Notes: a model not told the origin generated them from the letters alone. DNA of 64,000 bases from Adiantum capillus-veneris (GCA_014529385.2 CM043966.1:42445537-42509536); one strand, 5' to 3'. Counted from the stretch's first letter, positions 32,661-44,648 are shown. Made by a program: numbers and translations.

Positions 32661-34327
32661 AGAAACCAGAAACCACCTCATCACGTAGAAAAACGGGTGA
32701 CACTAAGGCAAGCCTAGGGCTACATGAGTCACTATTTCCGACAGACTGGTTTGAAGGACTCGGAACAGGACCAACTCCTAGAAGACCTGGAGTTGAACCA
32801 AATAGACGTGTTAGACCAGCTGATTTCCAAAAATGGGTTAGAAAATACATTGGATCAGGGGATCCATATGACCACTTAGCAAGCTTCAAGCAAGTGCTAA
32901 GAGCAAAGCGTATATTCGACTTCCATACTCAATTCGAGGGGTTTGGAATGACATTCGAAGGAAAAGCTTTGAAATGGTTCCAAAACATTCCACCAAGGTC
33001 AATCATGGATTTGAATACATTAGCTCAAGGATTTGTAGTTACTTGTTCTAAAACGGGGATTAAACATAATACAGTAGCTCAAATCTACAACTTCAAACAG
33101 AAACATGGTGAGTCTATTAGGGATTGTGCAACTCGAATGAAACAATACAGTGCCAGATGCCCAGAGATGGAGATACCTGCAGAGGAGTGACTTGTTTCAT
33201 TGTTTTTGGAGGGACTTCTAAACAAAGAACTTCATGCTATACTCTATAGTAAAAAGCATACAACCCTAGAGGCGTGTGTGTCTGATGCTATCGACCTAGG
33301 AGACAATTGTGAGATCTTTAATGAAGAGGATGTCCCTAAGGATAACCAAAGCGACAAGACTGCATCCACAAAACCAGCACAAGTGGGAACGGTTGCTGCG
33401 GCACCACTCTCAGCCATAGAAGATATGCTAAAAAGGATGAATGGCATGATTAACAATATGCAAAAAACACCTATGAGAGGACCAGAACAGGGGATATCCC
33501 CACAAGGACAACCAATTAGGCCACAAAAATGGTGTGCAATCGAGGAGAAATGGACCAACCACGAGACCCACGAGTGCTACTTTAGACCAAAGTATGATGG
33601 GAATGTTCAGTACGTGCCCATGAGGCCACAAGGACAACCCATGTACAGATATTAGCTTAATATGGCCCAAGTTCAAAGACCACCAATGGGTATGGAGAGA
33701 CCTCAACCTGTGTTGGGACAACAACCTCCTTATCCAGGACATAATGCGGCGCCTGTAAAGTACATGCACTCAGAAGGAGTCATAGATGAATAAGCATTAG
33801 TGCCTGTTACATCCTATGCAGAGCCTAGTCCATCTACAATAATGATAGAGGGAGATTGGTATATTCCACACCCACCACCAATGGAGGAAACCATGACTTA
33901 TGCTCCACCAGAGCTCACACCAATGTATTATGTAGCTAATCAAGGTGTCAGACCTCCTATGGGAAGACCCATGATGAAGCCCAGAACAGGAAACTGTCAT
34001 AACTTTGCTGTTGATGACCATTGGAAGAACGAATGTCCAGAGCCTGACAAAAACCTCAAACCAATTGAAGCCTATTGCATACAATGTTGCAAAAAAGGAG
34101 GACACTTTCCGGAAGATTGTCCTAAGAATCCTTTGAAGAAGGGAAAAATTGTAGTCAACGTAGTCCAAGTGATGCCTAGTAACTCATTAGAGAGCGAACC
34201 GATTGTTCCAATCAAGGTAATCACTAGAGCCCAGGCAAAGAAAAAGAAACACAATTCCTCTGATGACTCGGAGAACAAAAAAGTTTCTTCTCAAAGAATC
34301 AAAAGGAGTAGAAGCAAAAAGATATGA
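32657..34327 (+). pseudogene. Giant gypsy gag core and zinc-knuckle region
   Basis: Frame 2 carries the Retrotrans_gag domain: DPYDHLASFKQVLRAKRIF, then FEGKALKWFQNIPPRSI and FKQKHGESIRDCATRMKQY, then FLEGLLNKELHAILYSKKH after a stop at 33188. Downstream, Cys/His motifs NCHNFAVDDHWKNEC and YCIQCCKKGGHFPEDC look like degenerate zinc knuckles. In-frame stops lie at 33188, 33653 and about 33791 with no frame change, so damage here is mainly by substitution. Forms the capsid in intact elements. Confidence 0.85.
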
Positions 34328-35399
34328 GGTGAAAAAACAAAAACAACGGGATGAAAATGAAGAGAAAGCAAAAATTCTAGCCCGGGACAAGTTGAAAGAA
34401 ACTAGCAGTGAATTTAAGGAAACAACCGTGAAATCTGGAGGATCCATTCTGGTTGATAAAATTTTTGAGCCTATCAATGCCGCCTTAGAAGCCTACCAAG
34501 CCGGACTTAAAGCAGGCCAAAACATGGAAAATAAATGGAAAAACTATTCATCTCCAGACATGGAAGCAGCTAAGCTGGAAGCTTATCAAAATTTGGTAAG
34601 AATCACGCAGGAAATACTGGATAAACAAAAATCCAAGCTTGAAAGTGTTGCAAAACCGGAAGGGCTTGCAGTAGAAGAAACGAAAGCAAAATCCGATGTG
34701 GTGGCCGAACCCCACCTTGAAACAAATGAACCAGAGCTCATGGTGCCGGACAGTGAAGATTCCTTAGACGGAATTTCATTCGTGGAGGAAGACTGGCCAG
34801 GACACTTATGGGAAAAGGTAAGGGAGATCAATGATGGGATCCTAACTTTAAAGTTAGCTTCTATAGAGGAAGTCTGGTTGGATAACCTACCATCTGATAT
34901 AAACATGGATATACAATCCTTGTACGGGGATTGCGGATCAAAGGCTTCAAGAATATCTAAACCAATGACATTAAAAACATTACCTTCTTACTTGGGAGGT
35001 AACGAAGATAAGTCTATCATTTGCAAAACCACTCAAGTCAAAAGAGCCAAACAAACCCTCGAAGTAGAAAACATTCATTCAATCATGTCTACACGTATCC
35101 AATGCACTCTTACCTTGGGAGAACTGTTGAAACTCAGACCATACTTTTGGAATGATTTACAGAAAACCCTAGAAAAGGTGGGTATAATGGGGTTAACCTC
35201 TAAGAATATGAGAAACTCAAAAAATGAAATGGAATCCAAAGAGATACGATCAATTCCTATGAACAAGGAATATTATGAAGGGGAAGAAGGAAACTCTACC
35301 CTCCCAGTCAAATATAATGACATTGAAACCATGGCAATACTGGATAGTGGAGCTGGCATAGCCATAGCCACTAAAGCAGTATGGGAATCCTGGGGATAG
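34263..35399 (+). pseudogene. Giant gypsy gag-PR linker and start of protease 1
   Basis: A lysine- and glutamate-rich linker of about 340 codons with predicted helical stretches (KKQKQRDENEEKAKILARDK), then the protease active site AILDSGAGIAIATKAVW at about 35333-35380. A TAG follows at 35397. The remaining protease (QLADGHIE, ILGRPFMRQVQLIQDWG) continues past it to about 35610, across further damage. Confidence 0.82.
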
Positions 35400-35532
35400 C
35401 CAGCCATTAGACAAACGCGAATGAAATTGCAATTGGCTGACGGACACATTGAAAGACCGCTAGGGCTGCTAGAAAAAGTGATAGTCAACTCCTGTGGAAT
35501 TGAATATCAACACACTTTTTCCATAGTAGACT

Positions 35533-36435
35533 TTGGAAAAAAACTCAACTATTAAATCATATTGGGAAGACCTTTCATGCGACAGGTACAACTTATCCAA
35601 GATTGGGGAAACGACGTACTATCTGTACTTAAAGCAGGTGGGATCTATAATAAGGGTCAATCTAAAGGACCACACTTATAGAGACGTCTTGAAAACACCC
35701 ATCCAGGAGTTTGATTCAGTCTCTTCGGCTGAAACTAAACTTCCATCTTGGCTAAACAAAGACACTCCTATTTGGATGTGCAGAGCTTCAGAAAATGGAA
35801 GCTCTAGACGAGAGGAATGTATCCTAGAAAGGGACTATACAGACGAAGCCTACATACCTGAACCCTTCCTAGAGCATTTATTTGAACCATTCGAGTGGAC
35901 TCAAATTTTAGCAACAATGGATGTATGTGTGAATACGTCTATGCCTACTCAATTTTGCAATGAGGATGGCTACGACATAATTCCCATCCAAATGATGTCA
36001 GTCCTTAACATCAAGAAAAACAAGGATGAGGAAACAAAGGACTTGATGAAAGCTCAACAAGTCTTTTCTGACCTCTATTACGATGCAACTGATGAGTTGG
36101 ATGAATACTCAGCTACCTCCGAAGATTTGGGATCCGAAAAAGAACATACGAGAGCTCAACTACTCTTAAGGGGAAGGGAGGAAAAGTTTTTTGACTTTCC
36201 AAACCAGAAATCAAGAAGACAAAAATGGTATACAAGAAAGAGGGACCCTAAAATTGTGAAAGCACGACCTATGCCATCAGTCTCTAGTAAAACACGATTC
36301 TTGATGCAGATAGATGCTAAAGATTGTGTCAAGGACAAAATAACCCTTCGAACGAAAACTCAAAAATGTCTTAGACATCGAGGAAAACAAGGAAGGGTAC
36401 TCAAGAAGAACATCGGGATAAAAAACCACTCATGA
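35533..36435 (+). pseudogene. Giant gypsy PR-RT linker
   Basis: Follows the ILGRPF flap of protease 1 in another frame. YYLYLKQVGSIIRVNLKDH and YRDVLKTPIQEFDS match the family's post-protease segment. The remaining ~200 codons are a charged linker before RT with no domain recognised. Confidence 0.7.
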
Positions 36436-37793
36436 CCAGAGTCGAGAGAAAAAAGAAATATCAAGAGTTGAAAAAAGCTCTAAAGGAGATATACACCACC
36501 GAAATGGAAACCACGAAAGAGGATGGGAAGGATGTAATGCATGTTCCATCCCATTACAAAAAGTATACTCTCCAAGATTGGAAAATCATAATCGAACAAC
36601 CTATTAGCGAAATACGAAAACAAGGCGAGTCTTACAAAGGACTTGAAAACGCTAAAAGGGTAGACTTGGCTGAACCAGGAGAAGAGCCTAGGCCGGCTTA
36701 CATTGCAAATGACCTAACAGAAGAAGAAGAAAAGCTTTTGTTAAGTTTGCTAAAGGAATATCGCGATATCTTTGCTTGGTCTTACAAAGATCTCAAGGGT
36801 GTTGATCCAAAAATCTACCAACATACCATACCCATGAGAGATGATGCGAAACCAAGTAGACAAAGACCATACACTTATAACAAAACATTTGCCAGAAAAA
36901 TCAAAGAAGAGATTGAAAAACTAAAGGAAGCTGAATTCATTTACGAAATTGAACACACTGATTGGGTGTCCCCAATTGTAGTAGTACCTAAGAAGAATGG
37001 GAAATTACGAGTGTGCATTAATCTCAAAAAAGTGAATGCAGCTACCATTAGAGACAACTTTCCTCTTCCGATAATTGAGCACGTTTTAGAACGAGTGGCA
37101 AGAAAAGAAGCTTACAGCTTCTTAGATGGATTTTCAGGATACAATCAACTTTTGGTTGATCCAAAAGATCAGCACAAAACTGCTTTTGCAACAGAATGGG
37201 TTATATTTGTCTATCGGGTTATGCCGTTTGGGTTAACTAATGCTCCAGCCACATTTTAGAGATTGACGAGCCATGCTTTCAAAGAGTATCTTCAGAAATT
37301 CTTGGAAGTATACATGGATGATTTATGCGTACATTCGTCAATTCAAGCTGATCATTTTGAACACCTCAAAAAGGTATTCGAGAAATGTAGACTTTACAGG
37401 ATTTGCTTAAACCCGAAAAAGTGCACATTCATGGGAAGACAAGGGAAAATTCTTGGATATATAGTGTCTAAAAATGGCATAGCTACCGATATTGAAAAGA
37501 TTCATGTCATTACTGATTTTCCTAGACCAACAACAATCAAAGGGGTACAAGCCTTCATGGGACATTGTGGATATTGCCGATGGTTCATCTACATGTATGC
37601 TATAATTGCAAAACCCATGTATAGCTTGATTACGCACTTTGAATGGACCGAGGCATGTGAAGAATCCTTTATGAAGCTTAAGCAAGCTCTCACCTCAGCT
37701 CCAATATTGAAAGCACCCGATTGGGATAAGGTATTCCACGTACATGTAGATGTTTCAAACTTTGCTATTGGTTGTATACTGGGCCCCAACTAG
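36432..37793 (+). pseudogene. Giant gypsy reverse transcriptase and RNase H start
   Basis: RT motifs in order: SPIVVVPKKNGKLRVCIN (about 36970), YSFLDGFSGYNQLLVDP (37110), VMPFGLTNAPATF (37220), catalytic EVYMDDLCVHS (about 37305) and GKILGYIVSKNGI (37440). A single TAG at 37257-37259 replaces the conserved Gln after ATF, a CAG-to-TAG change. RNase H begins at VFHVHVDVSNFAIGCILG (37735) and is broken by a frameshift at about 37785. Confidence 0.92.
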
Positions 37794-38464
37794 GAGATGG
37801 AAAAATTGACTTTCCTATTTCTTATGCTAGCCAACAATTGAATATGGCAGAAAAGAATTACACCACCACTGAAAGAGAAGGACTAGGAATGATCTATGCC
37901 GTTAAAAAGTATAGACATTACCTATTGGCCAACAAGTTTGTGTTCTTTGTGGACCACCAAGCCTTGTTATATTTGGTCAACAAGCTATGCAACACAGGAA
38001 GAATAGTGAGATGGTTCATCATTCTTCTCGAATTTGATTTCACTTTGGTTGTTAAAAAAGGCACTACACATCAACGAGCAGATCGTTTGTCCAGGATTGT
38101 TTCAGGGGAATCACCTAAAGGGGTGGATGATGATCTACCAGATGCCTATTTGTTCTTCGTGGAAATGATACCTAGATGGGCGGAAAAAATTGTGTCATTA
38201 ATGACAATAGCTCAAGTGGATTCACCATTTTCTAACACAGTTGATTTAATCGAGCAATCGGCTACGTATCAATTACTAGCTGGGAGGTTATATAAAAGAA
38301 ATCGAGACGGAATATTGCTTTTATGCATTGATCCTGAAGAAAGAGATCAATACTTAAGTCAAGCACATGTTAGCATAGTAGGACTTCACTTTGCGGAAGA
38401 CCAAACTATGCAGCAAATCTTAAGAATTGAAGTATTTTGGCCGACTATGAGGAGATATGTTTGA
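37772..38464 (+). pseudogene. Giant gypsy RNase H end and first HHCC module
   Basis: RNase H continues (PISYASQQLNMAEKNYTTTE, then HQRADRLSRIV near 38065). After a linker, a first integrase-type zinc-binding module starts near 38260 (YQLLAGRLYKRN, then H..H at QAHVSIVGLHF, VFWPTMRRYV). After a TGA at 38462 it ends with its Cys pair DCPQCQKQQP near 38480. Confidence 0.88.
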
Positions 38465-38521
38465 TCTTTTGTAAGAGATTGCCCTCAATGTCAGAAACAA
38501 CAACCCATTCCTCATGTAACA

Positions 38522-38845
38522 TTGTTTCAAATGTCACATGTTCCTAAGTGGAGTAACTATCTGGTTACTTACTTATCGAGCCGAACATTTCCTGAGGATA
38601 TGAGTAAACGCCGTCAAAGAGCAATTGAAACGGAAGCAAGAGACTTCGCTCTTATTTGGAACCAATTGTATCGGAGAGGTAAGGATCAACATTTGCGTCT
38701 TTGTGCAAATGAAAATGAGTATATTCCAATTATAGAACAAGCACATGATGGATTAGCTGGAGGTCACTTTTCTAGTGAGACCACCGCAAGAGCAATCTTG
38801 ATGGCAGGCATATGGTGGCCAATACTTTTTGCAGATGCCAAATAA
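38522..38845 (+). pseudogene. Giant gypsy second HHCC zinc-binding module
   Basis: A linker (VPKWSNYLVTYLSSRTFPE) leads to a second module of the same kind: FALIWNQLYRRGKDQHLRLC, H..H at EQAHDGLAGGHF, GIWWPILFADAK. A TAA at 38843 follows, then the Cys pair RCDACQREK at about 38855-38880. Two complete zinc-binding modules in tandem are not the usual single copy before an integrase core. Confidence 0.8.
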
Positions 38846-39635
38846 TATGTTCGAAGGTGTGATGCTTGTCAACGAGAAAAAATGCCAACACGGGTAGACA
38901 GTATGCCCTTAAGACCAATGATGGGGGCTAGAGCCTTCGCAAAATGGGGTATAGATTTTGTTGGACCGATACATCCGCTTGCTTATAGAACCCAAGCTCA
39001 ATATATCATTGTAGCTACGGACTATTTGACCAAATGGGCCGAGGCTAAAGCGACTCAAAAGAGTGATGCCAGAACCACTGCTGCATTCTTATATGAGTAT
39101 TTATTTGTAAGGTATGGACTGCCAATAGACATTGTCAGTGATCGGGGAACTCATTTCCGCAACGAGGTAATAGAGTATCTTCTTAATGAGTTTATGGTTA
39201 TCCATAACAAATCAGCTCCCTATCACCCACAAGCAAATGGACAAGCTGAGCATACGAATAAAATTCTTAGCTCGGTACTGACCAAAGTGGTTAGTTCAGG
39301 AAGGACCGACTGGGAAATGAATCTCCATGCAACTCTATGGGCTTATCGAGTTTCATTCAAAACAGCTTTAAATGCTACACCCTTTAACCTTGTTTATGGT
39401 CTTGATGCCGTACTGCCAATAGAATTTCTATTGCCGACCTTAAGGGTAGCACAAACTCTTGAGTGGACTGGACATGAATTGTCAGAAAGACTTGAAGATT
39501 TAGAAAAGCTAGACGAGCAAAGGCTAATTGCTGTAGCTCATATCTATGCACAAAAGAGGAAACAAAAACAGTTTTTTGATTCCCACTTAATCACCAAAAT
39601 CTTCAAGAAAGGGGACTTAGTTCTAGTCTATTCCC
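38846..39635 (+). pseudogene. Giant gypsy integrase core
   Basis: Catalytic core: first Asp in KWGIDFVGPIHPL (about 38955), second Asp in IDIVSDRGTHFRNEV (about 39140), Glu in YHPQANGQAEHTNKIL (about 39250), then RVSFKTALNATPFNLVYG. The C-terminal start FKKGDLVLVYSL is cut at 39639 by the TIR element and resumes at 41000. No stop lies within the core, so the DDE residues are all present. Confidence 0.92.
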
Positions 39636-40999
39636 TTAACACTAGGTTGGTAATGGGACACTTTTATGTCCTGGGACACTTTTATGTCCTGGGACACTTT
39701 TATGTCCTGTTAAGTGACCATTTTCCTTGAATTATGTCAAGAGTTTCAAAACGGATTTTGAGGTGCTATCTATCTAGAAAGTTGTCTCATGAGCTGAAAA
39801 AAACTTGACATTTTTTTGGAATATCAATTCCATCTTTAACCTTGTCCTTGCACAACATTTCACAACCTAAACTGTGTGAAAAAACAGGTCCTGTTTTTGG
39901 CTTTTTTCAACTTTTTGCAACTATTGCACTCTAGAATTCATGTTTGTGAGGTCTATAATGCTAGAGAACTATATTTAGTAGTCCTCAACATGTCCCGATG
40001 CTTCTAGGGAGAAATAAATGTTAAAGTTGTAAGTTATGACCAAATTACAAAAAATGTCAAATCCTGTTTTTTAGCCAATTTTAGCTCTTCTATGATTTTT
40101 TTGGTGGCTTTCATGATATCCAAATGTAGTTTTGATTTTCTATATCCCATATTGTAACATAAAGCTAATATTCCTTGAGTTTTTGGGCACCTAATACCCT
40201 AATTTGCATAGTACACAACGATGGTTGGTTTTTTCTATTATAGAAGAAAACAAAACATTCTAGTATATCAAGTATAGCTTTTTCAATATTGCTAGTTTCT
40301 TGTGACAACTATATGCATTTTGTAGGTAGTAACCATATCTAGTCATAAGGATCAAATTTGGCTAGATATTCAATAGTTTCTATGGGATTCTACAACTCAT
40401 AATGTTGAACCCAGTTTTTTCATGTTTGCTGTATTTAGCACTTCATCTTTGTCCCCAAGATTCCCCTTGGTAAGAGATGTATTATTCTTTTGACATGCTC
40501 CATGGCTCCTTATGAACCTAAAGGACAAGAGGGAACTAAGAAAACATGCATATATTATTTGTATTCAGCGTGGCTATAGAAACTTTGATGATAGGTTTGC
40601 AGAATGGTAAAAATTCAACTTTTTTGTACCTATTTCTTTTGGCAAAACAAAAAATAGTGAGTGAGAAGCAATCATATGTTCTGATCACCAACCCGTTGAA
40701 GTTAACAAGGGAATTTATCTCAAGTCCTACAAAAATCCCTAATCTTATTTTTATACAAAAAACGTAAGCAATGACTGTTTTGATGAAAATGTACTGGTCC
40801 ATCAACTTTGGAGGCTTGGTGTGACCAAAAGATGAGAAATTTTACAAGTCTCTTATTTTTTCCATGTGTAGTAGGCCTTGAACTATAACCTCATGAAAGG
40901 ATTTTACAAACTGAGTGGATCTACTATGGTTTTGGAGGTTTTTTTCAAAACCCTGAAAGGACACTTTTATGTCCTGTTAGGTTACCAACCTAGTGTTAA
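39636..40999. mobile_element. TIR DNA transposon, CACTAG termini with TTAA flanks (element 39640-40995)
   Basis: Termini CACTAGGTTGGTAAT and GTTACCAACCTAGTG are inverted repeats. Both ends are flanked by TTAA (39636-39639, 40996-40999). Removing the element and one TTAA (1360 bp) rejoins the integrase C-terminus (YSLK then a TAG, HIPKFKKKGNGPF) in frame. Just inside the left end are three tandem copies of the 18-mer GGGACACTTTTATGTCCT, itself a hairpin; one copy lies inside the right end. No transposase ORF, so non-autonomous. The termini resemble CACTA elements, but a 4-bp TTAA site is not their normal 3-bp duplication. Confidence 0.88.
39656..39709 (+). repeat. Triple 18-bp subterminal repeat
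   Basis: Three perfect tandem copies of GGGACACTTTTATGTCCT. A single related copy stands at about 40958-40976 near the other end. Each unit has a GGACA/TGTCC stem. Confidence 0.95.
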
Positions 41000-41249
41000 G
41001 TAGCACATTCCCAAGTTTAAGAAAAAGGGAAATGGACCATTTATCATTGAAGATGTATCCCCAAGTGGAGCAGTAAAATTGTCAACCATAGATAGTGAAC
41101 CAATGGCTAACTGGATTAGTGGATGTCGTTTAAAGAAATACAATTTGCCACTAACCAATGAATTGCTAAAGAGAATGCATGCAACCAAACAAAGGAAGAT
41201 GAAGCGACAGTAGGTTATTGATGAAGCCCAAGAGGAAGCTAGACTTCGG
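41000..41249 (+). pseudogene. Giant gypsy integrase C-terminus
   Basis: After the TIR element, frame 0 reads HIPKFKKKGNGPFIIEDV, SGAVKLSTIDSEPMANWISG and CRLKKYNLPLT, typical of the integrase C-terminal region in this branch. A TAG stands at 41211. No chromodomain follows. Confidence 0.85.
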
Positions 41250-42444
41250 GTGCTCAGGCATAAAGCTGCTCTCAAGAATTCACAGATACCGATTCCCATC
41301 AACACTTTGGAACTAGATGATCGACAATGGGAATTACCTAAAGACAATGTTTCAACAGATGACGACTGGTTAGATGGAATGGATCTGCGCATCAAAGTAC
41401 AGCTCAATAATCATAGCACCAATGCTTTGGTAGACACAGGAGCTCGAGTGAATGCAGTCATTTATTCCACATACAAGAAAGCAACAAGTCAAGCATTGAC
41501 TGCAGGAATAACAACAATCAAAGGATGCAACAAGAATCCGACTCCAACATTGGGAGTGGTCAACTTGAACGTGGTAGTACATGGATGTTCATGTCGGCAT
41601 CAAATTTGTATGCTTTCCATATGAACACATGAATGAGACAATGATTCTTGGTATTCCTTGGATGCGAACATACAAAGCAGTACCAGATTGGGATACGAAT
41701 CATATAAAGCTATCACTTAAGGAGGGGCAACTCATTGTTCCTATTGCACCAAGCAAAAAGGAATGGAAAAGATGCAATCAGAGTACCAATCCACGAAGTA
41801 AATCTTCTCCATCCCCTCGACAAACAAATGCTATAAGTAGCATGCAAGGAGTCAGGAAAATTTGGGTACCAAAAGCACAACTTGTGGATAAACCAAATCA
41901 GATATGGGTTCCTAAAATTTCACCAAAGAAACAGAAGACGGTTCCAAGGATTCAAGCACAGAATCGAGCATCTATGAACAAGGAACCTAATATGAAAAAG
42001 GTTAAGAAGAAAAAGGAGCACTTATCTTCTCCACACAACGTGAAACCAATCAAACAGTGGCGAGTTAAGTCTAAACAGACTCTCAAGAACCATGCACCAA
42101 GCAGACTGAGCTACCAGTAGCGAGAAAAAGCTTGTGAACCGTCTAAAATGCTCCCCACAGCTCAAGAAATCAACGTGCTCAAACACCCTGATGGTACTAT
42201 TAAACAGAGAGCACAAAGGCTACATGATTTTCTCTTTGGAAGACATCAACAACAAACCTTGACAACGGAAACCCTTGAGTTATTTACTCAAGACCCAACT
42301 CTTGCACAACATATTGAGTTGCATTGCATTGATCTTCATATCATGGTAGAGACAATCATGGCTATGCATAGACACAATTGTTCAACCCATGCACACAATC
42401 GTCCCGGGGACCGCCATCTAGGAGGGGTGGAAGGATACTACTAA
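41250..42444 (+). pseudogene. Extra retropepsin-like domain after integrase, with basic tail
   Basis: Frame 0 is continuous with the integrase C-terminus apart from the TAG at 41211. It shows a second aspartic protease signature, NALVDTGARVNAVIYSTY (about 41425), a G.V.L.V.V strand segment near 41560, and, after a frameshift near 41590, MILGIPWMRTYKAVPDW (about 41640), the retropepsin ILG motif. Then follows a basic tail with IWVPK repeated and KKVKKKKEH, a TAG at 42118, and a short C-terminal segment to 42444. The usual protease lies before RT at about 35330, so this is a second, diverged one. It could be a capture from another element or a duplicated domain with a new role. Confidence 0.72.
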
Positions 42445-44648
42445 ATACTAAGTAATTACGGGCAATGTTTGAAGAGGGAGGAAAAAGTTTCATGTTAACG
42501 TGTGATTTTTTGCAAAATTACCTAATAATGCCCTTATAATTCATCAATTGGGAAAAAGTCACACTTCCCGATGAGTGTAAATAGTGTATATACTATCAGA
42601 AAATCATCAAAAATAGTCCTTTTTTGGATATTTTCATCATTTTGCTAATAGGAAGGCTTAAAAATGGAGAAATCCAACAAAAAACAATAAAGCTGTGTTT
42701 TTCAAGGGATTTTCTTAATTATTGGATTTTCACTTTGCTTTTTTTTTTGTTCATTTTTCTATTTTCTTTGATTTTTCTAATAAAAAGGTCAAAAATTAAT
42801 AATAATTAGCAGGAAAGCTCATATGGAAAAACGGAGGACACGATGGTGATAAAAAAGACAAGGCGAACAAGCACAAAAATTTTCAACAAAATCAAAAGAT
42901 GGAAGCGGGAAGCCTAAATTAGGCGGCCAGGCCTACTTCTGTAAATTTTTTGCAGAATGAGCTACAGGAATCCGATTTGGGAAATTTTTGAGCCTAACAT
43001 AGATTTCACGGCCTAATAGGACTAACGGGGGAATCCAGGGAAATTTGGTTCGAGAAGTCCGGGTATAGATAGCCGGAGTAAAACCACCTCATTTCCACTT
43101 GGAGCTTTGCAGAGAGAGCATTTCGGCTTCTTTCGCGCATCATTTTCGGATCCTATAGTTGACCTTTTCCAGTGCTGTCTCACACGAGACATGAGGGGTA
43201 AGTTCCTTACTAATCAATGATCCATTTTGTACAGCTGGTAGCTAGTCTAAAGCCCTATAAAAAAACCTAGAAGCTGAGCAGTGCACGAAGACCTACGACC
43301 TAAAAGTGACCATAGCGCCCCGCCAGCTTGACCAAATCGGATGGGATTTGAACCATAGCATGTCCTAACATGATAGAATCATTCCATACCATCAGATGAT
43401 CATTCGGCTGGGGTGAAGGGGGTCCTCAGTAGAGAATTAGGATTTTTTGGGAAAGGCCAGAATTCCGATCCGACTCCATAGATGTATTGCTAATGAGGTT
43501 CATATACAATGTATATGATTGGTTTGGAGAAATCCATCAAGTAAAGCCCTCGAAAAGCAACAAATGGCTCGAAGGTTACAAAGCGTCAAATTTGACACAC
43601 GAGGCCAATCTGACTCCAAATGAGCCAGAATTGGACAGGTAGCTTCACAATGATGTTACGGACAAGTCCAAAGCCTCAAAGTTGACAGACCAACTCAACA
43701 AACAAAGTAGTCACAAAAGACGGTGATTTCAGAGTCAACAGAGCACAAAGTGATGCCGACATGATCAAACTTGACCAAATTCAATTAGGACTTGTATTAG
43801 GTGTATGAAACATGTTTAGGTCAAAATTTATGTGAAATGCAAAGTTTTTGTCATTGTTGTAAAAAATCGTGATTATTTACTTTTGTAACATTTTTGCATG
43901 GAAATTGTCAATTCACCTCACCTATCATGTGTACACACCTATTACATGCCAAAAATCAAGTATGAGCTAAAATGACCACCCTTTACTTGCAAAATTGCCA
44001 AAAAACGCAAAGAAGTCCGTGAAAGCCAAAATTTGGGTTATGAACAACTTCTCTTGATCCAAATCATCTCATAATTCATACCCAAGGTCTATACCATGCC
44101 TAGAACCAGTCTATGCCAAAAAATGTCATTTTGGGAAGAAAAGTTAATAATCGCGATTATTTACTTTTTGGCCAAAATGGGGCAATTTTGAAAATTTGTC
44201 ATCATACATCCAAAGTACATGATGTGATAAGCCCACTAGCCAATTTTGAGTCAATTTGGATTTTTCAAAATCTCAAATTTCCTTTATATCTACTATTTCA
44301 GAAACCTAAAGCCGAAATTTGGTACCATTTCCAACCTGTACATCCAAATGAGCCCAAATTTCTCTCAGAGCATGTAATTGGCACATACTTGAAGCCTATA
44401 AAGCCAAAATTGCGAAAAAGTTAAAATTTTTTCCAGTTGTAAATAATCGCGATTATTTACTTTGGTTACAAATTTTTGTTTTGACCATACAATTTTGTTC
44501 CTTGCATGATTTTATGCATCTTTTCTTGTTCAAGAATTGATTTGAAGCAATTTGGACTAGATTATCAGCATTTCAGTCTAAAAGGACATTCTGGAGAAAA
44601 ATCTTGACAACTCTGCTAACTTTGCACTCTATTCACTGAACAGGAGCA
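42445..44648 (+). other. Giant gypsy spacer before ORF3: TATA-like site, donor, palindromes, acceptor
   Basis: Non-coding. In order: AT-rich tract; TATAGATA-like site (about 43073-43080); a good splice donor GGG|GTAAGTTC (GT at 43198); three ~22-bp dyads (about 43861-43880, 44143-44164, 44439-44460); a branch-like GCTAAC (44615-44620) and acceptor CACTGAACAG (AG at 44642-44643), six bases before the ATG of ORF3. This arrangement could give ORF3 its own spliced transcript. None of it is tested. Confidence 0.55.
43861..44460 (+). repeat. Palindrome array before ORF3
   Basis: Three dyads with the same core as the leader array. The last (44439-44460) is a perfect 22-bp palindrome, the second (44143-44164) differs at one position, and the first is degenerate. 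Spacing is about 284 and 296 bp, the same period as in the leader 13 kb upstream. Confidence 0.88.

Noticed and set aside
39646-39730. Protein repeat GHFYVLGHFYVL at the end of the integrase frame
   Set aside because: It is the subterminal triple repeat of the inserted TIR element read through in the integrase frame, not a real protein domain.
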